Assembly (NCBI GenBank): GCA_018287875.1
Contig: JAGVVL010000028.1
Location: forward strand, 1-55,000
DNA: 55,000 nucleotides
Direction of reading: 5' to 3'
From: Nigrospora sphaerica
Lineage: Eukaryota > Ascomycota > Sordariomycetes > Amphisphaeriales > Apiosporaceae
Shown: positions 11,263-22,012 of the stretch, in pieces
How the letters are laid out: each line of letters opens with the position of its first letter
How positions within the stretch are numbered: position 1 is the first letter of the stretch
The notes under the pieces: model-generated
Told to the model about the DNA's origin: nothing
Databases searched by the model: none
What the model saw: the letters and a program-made list of their open reading frames with translations, nothing else
Translations under genes and position numbers: made by a program

Positions 11263-13255
11263 ATGGGTAGTAAAGAACACATGGACAACCAAGCGCAAAC
11301 TTCTTCGTATAAGTCCTGTGCCTTCTATGATGCCACTCTCTTCAAGGGAAGTTCAACTCCCCTGTGGGGCGTACTGGCCAGCCTTTGTATTGGCCTATCG
11401 TTCCTGGCTCAGGCTTTAAGGAGGAGGAAGCCGAGCGCACCGCTGTTGAATCCGAAGAGATTCTATGAGCCTACAGCCGGCAAAGCAAGAATTGGATTTG
11501 TTCACAACGGGAGAAAAATGGTGAAAGAGTGGAGCGCGCTTCATGGGAACCGTCCAGTTCGTGTCAATGCCGACTTCGGCGAAGTCACGATCCTTCCAGC
11601 AACAATGGCTCATGAAGTTCGAAATGACAATCGCCTTGGCTTCAGCCAGTGGCAAACTCAGGTTCGTACTCTCCGGTTACCTTTCTACCGCATGTCGTGT
11701 ACTATAACAAGTCTCATTTTTATAGGCATTCTATACGCATCTTGACGGTTTCGGCGCTTTCCAGCCTCCAGGTCGAGATTCTGTGGTTGCCCTAAACATG
11801 ATCAGCCAAAAGCTGAACAAAGCAATTGGTATTCGACATCTCCATCCAGAAAAAGAAAAACTAAGGATCCCTGGACAAGGAGGTAAAAACTGACGTATAA
11901 CTCGTGTTAACACAGGTCCTTTGACCGAGGCCCTCGTCGAAGAATCAGAAGCGACTATTAGAGACGTCTGCCCTTTGGCTACAGACCATGGTATGTCATC
12001 AAAGTCTCCTCTTCGCCTTGTCATGAACACCCTTCCAACAATGACTTTCCACCAGCAGAATGGTGCGGTGTCGGGCTCCAAGATCTTGCCATACGCCTCG
12101 TGGCCCGCGTATCTGCCCGCGTATTCCTGGGGCCGGAGGCGTGCAACGACGAAGCCTGGCTGCGCGTCATACGCGCGTATCCCCACAGCGCATTTGTGGG
12201 CTTCTTCGAGCTCGCTGTCTGGCCTTCGTCCCTGCACTGGCTCGCCTACCGGGTAATGCCTTCCTGCCGCCGCGCGGCAGCTTTGACGCAGGAGGCCCGG
12301 GCCATCCTCCAACCCCTCCTCCGGAAGCGCGAGACGGAAGACCAGGGCAGCGGTGACGGGATCCGGGGCCAAGACACCGTCGCCTGGCTTCGCCAGGTGG
12401 CGAAGGGCGAGGCGTACGATCCCGTCGTCGCCCAGCTCTGGCTCGCACTGGCGGCAATCCACACCAGCGCTGATCTGGTCGGTGAGATCATCGTTCAGCT
12501 GGCTCAGCACCTCGAAGTTCTGCAAGCGGTCCGGCAGGAAATCGAGGATGTCCTCTTAAAGGAAGGCTGGAGCATTGCCACTCTGTCTAAGATGCCCCTC
12601 CTGGACAGTGTATTGAAAGAGAGCCAGCGGTTCAAGCCGAATTCTTGGGGTACGTTACAAATCTTTTACACTGGATGTCCCTGCACCTCTTTATGTCACC
12701 ATAGTCCGTCGTTCCCAAAGCTTAGGAACCGAAGCTCACATGAAGATGCGGTGTTCTCTTATAGCCAATATGCACCGTTATGCTATGGAAGATGTACATC
12801 TGAGCGATGGAACCTTCATCCCGAAGAATTCCATGTTGGCTGTGTCTCAAGAGATCTTGTGGGACGAGAAGGTCTACCCGGATCCGCACACTTGGGATGC
12901 CTATCGGTTCTACCGTCTACGTGAGCAGCCCCAAACCGCCCGCGGTGCAAAGTTTATCAACACCAGCCCCGAGCACTTTGTTTTCGGACACGGTACACAC
13001 GCTTGTCCAGGCCGACTGTTTGCAGCACACGAAATCAAAATCATCGTGATTTTGCTCGTCCAACAGCTAGATTGGAGGCTTCCCATTGGGGCTGAGCCGC
13101 TTGCTGCGTCTTGTCAAGGGTTCCACCTGTTCCGGGACTCGTCCCAGAAGGTTGAGTACCGGCAACGGCAAGTGGAACCTAGTCACTTTTCCTGGTCGCC
13201 TCATTGCGGTTCGTCTTCTCTGGTTACGTTGAGGAGCCACCTTAGCAAGGCATGA
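11263..13255 (+). CDS. Cytochrome P450 monooxygenase, CYP68-like (first of tandem pair)
   Basis: This membrane-anchored P450 resembles the CYP68 group used in fungal terpenoid pathways, including gibberellin P450s. ATGs at 11,263 and 11,281 are both possible starts. A single transmembrane segment (PLWGVLASLCIGLSFL) is followed by a basic stop-transfer and LLNPKRFYEP. Intron 1 is 11,662-11,725, with further introns near 11,885-11,915, 11,990-12,058 and 12,650-12,750. The I-helix reads LAAIHTSADLV. The haem loop is FGHGTHACPGRLF with ligand Cys at 13,004-13,006. The oxygen-activating Thr is in AIHTS. The exons are long and nearly frameshift-free between 12,060 and 12,650. It resembles the next gene over its whole length (NPKR, ADFGEVTILP, AIHTS, HACPGR), suggesting tandem duplication. 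The reaction is not predictable from sequence. Confidence 0.88.
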
Positions 13256-13725
13256 ATAGCATGGTTTCGTTCGGGGCGCGCGGAAACAGCGCACATTTGT
13301 CACAAATTGAACAATGCTCTACCTCGCCCGCTTCCACGGTTCCGTCCTTGCCTCGTGAATTCAATCTGTCGCCAAGGTAGGCTCTAGGGATGTTCCATCT
13401 CTCAGGGGCCGGAGCGGCTGAAAATGGCCAGGCCGATTCCATTGTCCGAGTGGGGCGTGGGAAATTAGAGTGGGGACTCCGTGGCCCGAAATAGCGGTGT
13501 CCGTTTTCAGACATCCATCCCTGTCTACTAATAACTTCACAGCAGTGGCAACTGTTCCCTTGTATGGTGCCACGGGCCTCAAAAAGTCCGTTCAAATTGG
13601 TTGGCTGTTCGTGCAAGCAATAAAACGTACAAGGGATTTTCGACACTAGACGATACCTGTGCATCTTAGTGACCATAGTCATCCCAGCTTTGTGCACAGC
13701 ATCTTATAACAGACTTTCTGATGAA
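13256..13725. other. Intergenic between tandem P450s
   Basis: This 470-bp stretch holds the presumed 3' end of P450-2 and promoter of P450-3. Antisense ORFs here have no recognisable domain. Confidence 0.35.
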
Positions 13726-15501
13726 ATGGAATCTTTACTCCACCCGATACAGCAACTATGGCGCGCATATCGATTCGAGTCTATCGCAACACTTGTCGCT
13801 ACACTGGCAACGGCATGGGTAGTATACGCTCTCGTGAGCTCGGCCCACCCACGTTTGCCAGTCGTCAATCCCAAACGGTGGGCAGAATGGACGGACACCC
13901 GGCCCCGGATAGAGTTCCTCACCTCGGCGCGGCATCTAGTCGAAGAGGCAAGGCGCGTGTACCGGACGCCGTTCCTCTTGATCGCCGACCTGGGCCCCAT
14001 TACCGTCCTCCCCAGAAATGGCCGAAGAGATCCGCAACGACCCCGCCTGAGCTTCACACGGCTATCGCACGAGGTTAGTGCGCTCTTCCTCCATCACGCC
14101 TTGCTAGGCCCTACGGGCCGGGTGCGGTAAGGCCGGGCCATTTCTCGATGCTCGTAGCTGACACGCCGTTCCCCAGGCTTTTCATGGATATCTCCCCGGG
14201 TTCGAACCCTTCAAGGAGGACCTCCACGGCTTCGAAACGGTCAAGGAGGTGGCGCGGCATCCACTCACGCGAGGTCTTCGTATGTAGCCCGAGCTGCCTA
14301 GGTCAACGGTCGAGGATTACAGCATGGCTAACCTGAGGCTTTCCCCCTTAACAGCGGCAATCCTGGATATTGTACGGCGCGTAGGTGAAGAAGGACTACA
14401 CGGGACTATCGGGGATAGGTCTACCTGGCATCCTGTGCATGTCCACAATATGGCTGGCGAGGTCGTCTCCCGTATCGCCGCCACTATTTTTGTTGGACCG
14501 GAGCTTGGCAAGAATGCCCGGTGGCACGCCCTCTGCGTCGAGTATACGCAGACTGCCTTCGCCGCCGCCAACCAACTCCGCCTTTGGCCCAAGCCCCTGC
14601 GCCCGGTGGCGCACCAATTTCTCTCGCAGTCCCGGAAGCTGAGATCCATATATAAAGAAGCTAAGGGCATGCTCATGCCCGTCCTCCGGCAAAGGAGGAG
14701 GCTCGGCGTAAGGCAGGCTCGACGGAGCACTCGGACGCGCTCACGTGGCTGGACGATATGGCGGCAGGCCGAGACTACGACCCCTTGGCGGCGCAGCTAG
14801 GGCTGGCCCTGTCTGCTATTCACACAAGCACCGACTTTGTCAGCCAACTGCTGCTCGACTTGGCCCAGCACCCCAGTACATTGCGCCTCTACGAGACGAG
14901 GCGGCGCAATGTATTGCCGCCGACAGGTGGACCAAGACGGCGCTACAGAAGATGAAGCTCATGGACAGTTTCATGAAGGAAAGCCAGCGTGTCAAGCCGG
15001 GAAGCCTGAGTGTGTTGATCCCCTCTCCCCCTTGCGTTCTTTAATCTTCTTGGGTGATATCTGACGCGCCTGGGTGGTAATCCAGTGTCTATGCACAGGT
15101 ATGCCAAGTCCTCCCTTACCCTCTCAGACGGCACCTACATCCCGCGAGGAATGCAGCTATGCGTCTCGATGGACCGTATGTGGAACCCAGCGTTCCGTGA
15201 GCGTCCCGAAGAATTCGATGGCCGCCGCTTCCTGCGGATGCAGGAGCCTGGGATGGAAAGACCCGGCAATGCCCTGCTGGTCACGGCGTCGCCCGAACAC
15301 CTCGGTTTCGGCTATGGCCAACACGCCTGTCCGGGCCGCTTCTTTGCGGCGGCGCTCGCCAAGATACTCATTTCTCAGTTTCTGCTGGGCTGGGAGTGGA
15401 AGCTACCTCAAGGAGCCCCGCCTCCTAAGGTCTTTGAATATGGTTTCACGCTGAATTCCGATCCCTCTGCTCAGCTGGAATTCAGGAAGAAGTCTTCTTA
15501 G
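13726..15501 (+). CDS. Cytochrome P450 monooxygenase, CYP68-like (second of tandem pair)
   Basis: A second CYP68-type P450 starts at ATG 13,726. An N-terminal transmembrane segment (IATLVATLATAWVVYALV) precedes LPVVNPKRWAEW. Other landmarks are IADLGPITVLP, the I-helix LSAIHTSTDFV near 14,810-14,840, MKESQRVKPGS, and the haem loop FGYGQHACPGRFFAA with ligand Cys at 15,328-15,330. Introns lie near 14,075-14,175, 14,280-14,340 and 15,010-15,085. Frameshifts near 14,010, 14,690 and 14,880 break the frame; at 14,010 extra C residues in a C run restore the family reading. The last exon from 15,085 to the TAG is clean. Length of about 520 residues is as expected. It probably acts after the cyclase on the same scaffold as its tandem neighbour. 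Confidence 0.88.
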
Positions 15502-15951
15502 GTAACCTTTCACATTATTGGCGGCTAAGGAGCTTTGCGTTTAGTTCTGTACTTTATGTATAAGTTACCGGTAATAAGAGGTATCATAAAACTAGGAGAA
15601 ACATAGGAATCGTTAACAGCAACGATGCTCTTATCACGTTTGTTATAGCTTTGCAGTGCAATTCGTTTAAAGTGCTTCTATTAATCGAGAAGCCGGTCAT
15701 CCTATCCCCCGTCTTAACATAGGCAAACCGTTCCTAATGCTGAACGTCCTCCTTATCTTAATGGGTGGGAGTCGATGTATAAGTGATTGATTGATTGGAG
15801 GGAAAAGTGGAAATGATCAGCGGAGGGAGGCGATATCCCTTGTATACACGTGGTTGAGACAGTGAGATCAAGTCGTTTAACACATCCCAGCATGTCTATT
15901 AACCCTGGGTTTTAATTTACAACAAGATTCCATAGAGTACATATCTATAAT
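15502..15951. other. Intergenic, convergent 3' ends
   Basis: This AT-rich 450-bp spacer lies between the convergent stop codons of P450-3 (+) and GGPPS (-), so it should hold both terminators. No gene or repeat is seen. Confidence 0.4.
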
Positions 15952-17363
15952 TCATACGCGCAACGCCTCAATCAATCCCCTTAGTCCCGCATTGCCCTTT
16001 CCAGTCTCCTGCTCAATACGTCCAACCTCGCAGATCAGTTCATCTGCCAGTAAACTGAGCATATCAATAGTGTACTGTAAAGATCCAGCCTGCTGAAAAA
16101 TAGACAGTAACATCTTTTGTGTTCCACTGGTATGCATCCTAGTCCTCGACGTTGGAGCAGTATGTTTCTGATAATATTTCGATCATGGGGTTCTGCATTG
16201 CCCATGGCGTGCAGTATAATGAAACTGCACTTACCCTCATCGAGGTCCTCGCAGAATCCCTTGGACATAGCATACTAGTGCAATGAAGGTCAGCCTGCTG
16301 CCGTCGCTTCGAATATAAATGTTTTCTGGGTTTCCCTATGCGGACAGAAAGGGGCACTCACGTCTGCCGACGCAAGATTGGCATAATCGTCCCTTATCTG
16401 GAAATAACGACCGAGTAGCAGCATCAGCCTCTTCAGATCGGGAATTCTGCCTTCGTCTAAGGAAGCTGACTTCATGAGCCTGTAAATTATCATAAATAAG
16501 GCCCCAGTTTCTGTTGGAAATGTTAGTTGAGGTATGAATCTTTAGTACAGTGAGATAAATACTCATCCTTAACGGGTTAAACTTACTCTGATCCACCATT
16601 CGCAGGTATTCTTCCACTGTGGGTGTCGACACCTCGTGGGTCCATAGGAGATCAAGGCTTTGCCCAACCAAAAGTCTCCTCATCCCGGCTGCGACACACA
16701 TCAGCTACGTAAGTGGCGGATAGGCTAATTTTGCATCAGCGGAGGATGAGCTCTGTACATACTTACGAGCTCGGTGACCATTGATGGATTGCCGCCTTCA
16801 GCCATGAGGCGGCCGATGATATCAACTGTCTGAAAGGTCGCTGAGTTGACGGTTTGAGGCATGCCAAAAATGGTGTGAGTGGCCGGACATGAGCGGCGCA
16901 GCGCTGAACCGTCTTGAACGTCGTCCAGCCTTGAATTTATTCCAAATTAGTTTTGTGGGAACAGTGCGCGATATGGATCGGAGTTGGTTGACGCACATGA
17001 GAGATGTATTGTGCACGTCGGCAACAGTACAGTTAATGAGTTCCAAATCGGCCTTCGTGACGGGGATCCATTCGCCCAGGGCCGCCGTGACCTTGTCCCG
17101 GACGCCTTTCGATTTAAGCGAACATATGTATTCGAACGGCGCCATCACCGGCTTTCAGTTCACAGCTGTTAGTACACCGCGCGAGTGCATGAGTAGAGTA
17201 TGCGAGTGAGTGGGTTTTGAATGTTTGATCAGGCTTACCCCATATCTAGACTTGGAAGATTAACGTTCATGAGCGCATGCACAACCTCCTTGCTCTCACC
17301 ATTCCATCCGCTCGCGATGCTATGCTCGGTCTGGAAACCGCCATCGGCACTCATTCCACCCAT
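15952..17363 (-). CDS. Geranylgeranyl diphosphate synthase (GGPPS)
   Basis: This trans-prenyltransferase adds isopentenyl diphosphate to allylic diphosphates to make C20 GGPP, the precursor for the cyclase next door. The start is the CAT at 17,361-17,363 ([11 protein letters not shown]); another in-frame Met follows at 17,351-17,353. After an intron the family block [18 protein letters not shown] appears. The first aspartate-rich motif, DDVQD (16,911-16,925), becomes in-frame after an intron whose donor is GTGCGT and acceptor CAAG. The second, DDYAN in [12 protein letters not shown], is at 16,377-16,391, followed by [14 protein letters not shown]. These are the Mg-binding and C-terminal signatures of fungal class GGPPS. 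At least four introns are needed. A duplicate GGPPS inside a cluster usually marks dedicated secondary diterpene supply. Divergent from CPS/KS. I see no key residue missing. Confidence 0.92.
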
Positions 17364-18175
17364 AGTGGAGATTTTTGTCTGGTTGTCGTCTAGTCTCGCG
17401 TGCGGAAACGTTGGCTGACAGGGCCGGTGCAGCTTGGATGATATAATGGACAAAGGTGATATAATAAGTGTCCACGCTGAGAATCTCGGTGTTCGGCGTA
17501 TACCCAGACCTAAAAAAAAAAACTCCTTCGTCACGAGAAAGGTGTATTTATGACAGTCTTGACATAGCTGGAACGCTGGCCAGACATTGCATCGGCAGCC
17601 GATGATAGTTATGACGATGCGTGTAGTTATCTATGTCACGAAGGACGGGGTTGATCCCTGCATGCCAGCCACATGATTTGCACAAGCTAGGCATAAATTA
17701 CACAGTCGCTACATGTCAAACCTAGGTTGCTGATACTCAAGTCCATATGGATCCCCACGGCGGTCAAGACCCCACACTTCAACTTGCCTAAAAGGGACAT
17801 CCGGACCCAGGTTGGCAATACTAACTCTGATGCTGGCCCCAACACAGCCGACGTCCTGAACCGTACCTCCGAGCAGCGCAAAGGAAAACTGTACTCAATT
17901 TACTGGCGAAGCCGCGGAGGGCCTGAAATGGACTTAATATTCATAAAACCTTCAGATTTACGACTTACAGCCGTAAGAGTATAACGCCACAAAGTATAGC
18001 AAGTCAATTCTTGATGAGACCCAAACAATATACATCAGTCCGAGCCCTGAAAATTAATTTACTAGCCTGGTTCCTTTTTCGAGATCTATGGACAAAGTGG
18101 AACACTTACACACCGAATAATATCGAACAAGAGCATCAGCAGCTGTTCGCTTCACGGCACTCTAACCCACACAAG
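17364..18175. promoter_or_regulatory. Bidirectional promoter, GGPPS / CPS-KS
   Basis: This 812-bp stretch lies between divergent starts of the two core enzymes, so shared regulation is likely. A TCCGGA palindrome lies at 17,800-17,805, the same hexamer found twice in the PKS/P450-1 promoter. An upstream in-frame extension of the CPS-KS ORF (from 18,011) is not supported by the family's usual N-terminus. Confidence 0.5.
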
Positions 18176-21100
18176 ATGACGACGGACCTCTCAAGCCACG
18201 CTGCGCGCCTCGCAAGCAGACTGGTTGAGGGCTACAATGAACGTTATGGGGCTGGGTTCATGAGTTGCACCGTGTACGACACCGCGTGGCTATCATTGGT
18301 CACGAAGCCGGCAGGTGAAGGAAAGACGTCCTGGCTCTTTCCGGAATGCTTTCGCTATATTCTCGACAGCCAGCGGGAGGACGGCGGCTGGGATGCCTAC
18401 GGTTCCGAAATCGATGGCATTCTGAACACAGCTGCCTCACTGCTCACGTTGCGTCGTCACGCCGACAACCTCGCCCAAATCGACTTTGTCTCAAGCGACG
18501 AGCTCATCCATCGCCTCAGTCTCGCGAAGCAGGCGTTGGCGGACATGCTGGCAGGGTGGGACGTCGCCGAGACAACACACGTTGGCTTCGAGGTGATTGT
18601 GCCGACTCTGCTCCGGCTCCTCGAGAACGAAGGCATCCACTTGACCTTTGATGGAAGGGATACGTTAACGAAGATGCATGAAATGAAGATGTCCCGCTTC
18701 CGGCCGGAGTACTTATACAGTAAGACGAGGTTAACGGCCCTCCACTCCTTGGAGGCCTTCGTCGGCAAGATAGATTTCGAGAAGGTGGCGCACCATAAAG
18801 TCGATGGCGCCATGATGGCGTCGCCATCCTCCACCGCCGCCTACCTTATGGGCCTCCCAGCATCCTCCTGGGACACTGAGGCAGAGGAATACCTTAGGCA
18901 TGTGGTCGACAGAGCCTCCGGCCATAGTTGTGTCCCCAGCGCGTTTCCGTCCACCCATTTCGAATACACTTGGGTAAGTGGGATTAACCTAGCGATAGAA
19001 AAGTCGCGCTCATGACAGAGCAGAGAAAGCTGACCGATTGTTTACGCACCACAGGTCTTATCCACGCTTTTGAAGCAGGCTTCACAAAGGCGGACTTAGG
19101 CCCGGCAGCCGAGGAAATAGAGAAGATTCTTCTCTCTGCATTTGATGCAGGTAACGGCGTTATAGGATTCGGTATGCTGCCCCCCCCCCCTTCCTCCCCT
19201 CTCCTTCCCCACCCTGCGAGTATAGGAAGGAACTAATGTACCCCGACTATAGTTCGCTCCATCATGGCCGACGCCGACGACACAGCGAAAGGGCTCATTG
19301 TATTAAACACTCTCGGTAGCCCAGTGCCGGCTGATCGGATGATCGAAGATTACGAGGCTGAGACCCACTTCCGGACGTACCCCCTGGAGCGTGACAGCAG
19401 CTTCAGTGCAAACTGCAATGTCCTCCTCGCTCTTCTCCATCAGGCCGAACCGGCGAAGTACGTATCCCAGATAAAAAAAGTGCTCAGCTTCTTGTGTGAT
19501 ACGTGGTGGCGGACAGACGGCCCGCTGAAAGATAAATGGGTGAGTGGGATGCAGCCTTTACCCACAAGTGGAAAGGGGCGAGTCTCTAACGTGGTACCTT
19601 GTCACAGAATCTTTCCCCCCTGTACCCGAGCATGCTTATGGTGGAAGCGCTCGTGAGATCCTTAGAGCTCATCGACCATGGCGTCTTACCACAGTCGCTG
19701 TTGGACGCAGAGCTCAAAGTGAAGATGTCGGTCGCCATATTCCAGGCCGGCGTGCACGCGATCCAGGAACAGGAGGAGCCGGGTTCTTGGGGCGGCGGCG
19801 AGGAGCAAACGGCATATGCCGTTATCCTCTTAGGCATCGCCAGCCGCGTCGCCCTCTTCCAACCGATCCATGCCCAATTGCTACAGGCTGTGCAACGAGC
19901 CAGCGACTACCTCGCTGCCCGTCCCTCACCGCCGGGCGACTACATCTGGATCGAGAAGGTCACTTACCGCAGCCCTGTTCTCGCCGAGGCCTACAGGTTG
20001 GCGGCACTCAAGCTGGCGAGCTCGATTCTGCCTGGGGGCAGCGACGCCGAGGCAGCCACGGTGGGTACGTGCTTAGGTATAAGACCGAAGGTTACACAGA
20101 AGAGCTCGCTGCTCCAGCTCTACGGACAGACACCTCTCTTCGCGGACACGCCCGAATGGGAGCTCCGGGCCTCACTAGTCGAGGGCTCCCTGTTTCTGCC
20201 CTCCTCGACGCCCACCGTCTGAACGTGTTCCCCGCGATGACAAGGGCGAGAACAAATATCTCGCCGTTATACCCTTTACGTGGACGGGGTGTAACCGGCG
20301 CGCCAGATTGGGAGCGTCATCCGCCTTCCTGTACGAGATGATGTACATCTCCCTGCTATTCTACCAAGTCGACGAGTTTATGGAGGCCGTCGTGGGCCCG
20401 ACATACGCCGATGACCTCGATGTGGTACGGCTAGTTATCACCCAACTGACGGACGATACCGAAGCAAGCATATCTGCCACCACCCAGGACCTGGGCTCTT
20501 TAGAGCCACTCCGCCGGTTTGTACACCACGTGATGCGCCACTGGGTGGTCCAGGCGGCGAGCGCGGCGGACAAGGCGACAATACGGCGGGAGCTACGGGC
20601 TTACTTGCTCGGGCAAGTCCAACAGGCCGAGGATAACGCCCGGCTAGCAAGCGGCGGGCCCCCCCCGCGAGACCTTCTACCGGTGGGTGAACACGACGGC
20701 GGCAGACCACTCCTCGGCACCAGTCGCCTTTGCCTTCATGAGCTGCCTCGTGCCGGCGACGTTCGTGCCGTCGGCGTCTGCGAGCGGCGGCAGCGGCAGT
20801 AGCCACAGCAGCAGCGTTAACGGCAGCGCGGCGGCGGCCGACTGCTTTACGACGGCCGAGGAGAAGTACTACGCCCAGGACATGTGCCGGCACCTATCAG
20901 CTATGTGCCGTATGTATAACGACTTCGGATCGGTAACGCGGGACGCGGCTGAGAGTAACGTTAACTCGCTCGATTTTAGCGAGTTCGGCGGCGACGCGAC
21001 GGCGGCGGCCTCGCCTAAGGAGGCGCTCTTTGCGCTGGCAGAGTACGAGCGGGCGGGACTCGTCGCGGCTATAGCGCACCTCGAGGCTGCGGCGACGACG

Positions 21101-21274
21101 ACGGCGCGACGCCCCGGTGGCGGCCTCCTCGACCAGCCCTCCCTGCCGCGGCGCGCGAACCGCCGCCGCATGGCCTGCTGGCGTATGTTCGCCGACGTCA
21201 CCGACCTCTACGGCCAGATCTACGTCCTGCGGGACCTTACTGGCCGTATATTGCCAGCGGCGGAGGGGCAGTAA
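18176..21274 (+). CDS. Bifunctional diterpene cyclase (CPS/KS type)
   Basis: This fused class II/class I terpene synthase should first protonate GGPP to a copalyl diphosphate and then ionise that to a tetracyclic or tricyclic diterpene. The ATG at 18,176 gives the usual opening ending in YGAGFMSCTVYDTAWLS. Introns are 18,974-19,054, 19,172-19,252 and 19,540-19,607. The spliced length of about 956 residues matches fungal CPS/KS enzymes. The class II acid motif DxDD reads DADD at 19,270-19,281. The class I metal motif is DEFME at 20,371-20,385, close to the DEFFE of known fungal enzymes. The second metal site NDFGSVTRDAAE is at 20,918-20,953. Four frameshifts (near 19,065, 20,197, 20,243 and 20,655, the last in a C8 run) fall in homopolymers. 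Motifs do not tell ent-kaurene from pimaradiene or aphidicolane-type products. Confidence 0.93.
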
Positions 21275-22010
21275 AGGAGAAGGCGGTAGTGGAACTAAAC
21301 ACGAATACGTTATTGATGCGTGGATGGCATCCTGGGTCCAGAACTGGAGGGGTCCTGCGTGGTAGAGAAGGCCTAATGCGGCAGTTAAGACAAGATATCT
21401 ACTGCCCCTCGCTGCCAGTCCTGGCAGAGAGGTACGCCTTCTTCTACACATCACTTTGACCCCATGCTTCACCTCATCAACTGGATATCCAAGGGGGACT
21501 GGTGACCCGAAAGAAGAAGAGGGGACCCAGGGATTATGAAACAAATTATTGAACCCTATACTAAGGAATAAAAAGAAGTCCCCTTATCCTTCCGCATATC
21601 GACTCCTGCCCCTCTGACATGAAGACTAGGTGCTTAATATATTTTGTGTTGAAGTAAAAGAAACACCAAAAACTGTCGCCAGACTTGTGGCGGTTTGATG
21701 GGCCTGTCCCGTGATAGACCCCCTAGCTTAACGTGAAGAGTGGAGCGGAATGTGCGTTCATCCCAAGACACAAGTCTCGGGCCTTTACCGTGCGTGACCT
21801 CTAAAACACAGCCACAAAATAGGCTGTACGTACATTATGCACTCATCTAATGCGGACCGCATCTTGGATGACAAGTAATGGCAGTAATTGAGCAGCAATG
21901 CAGTTCTGTACTGGGGTGCGGTTAAACAACTACCTAGTTAGATATCTCGTCATCGTCAATATCAAAGGTGTTCTGGTCTAGTCGGCTAAACGCTCCACAA
22001 TCAGTACTTA
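21275..22010. other. Intergenic, cluster right edge
   Basis: About 740 bp between the cyclase stop and the Fot1-type element hold no recognisable gene. It likely contains the cyclase terminator and marks the right border of the cluster. Confidence 0.4.
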
Positions 22011-22012
22011 TA

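Noticed and set aside
18011..18175. An earlier start for the diterpene cyclase
   Set aside because: The extension reads in frame but resembles untranslated leader; the family usually begins close to the MTTDLSS start.
1..21274. Calling the region a gibberellin cluster
   Set aside because: The cyclase, GGPPS and CYP68-like P450s fit, but no desaturase is present, and two acyltransferases, an SDR and a PKS do not belong to that pathway.
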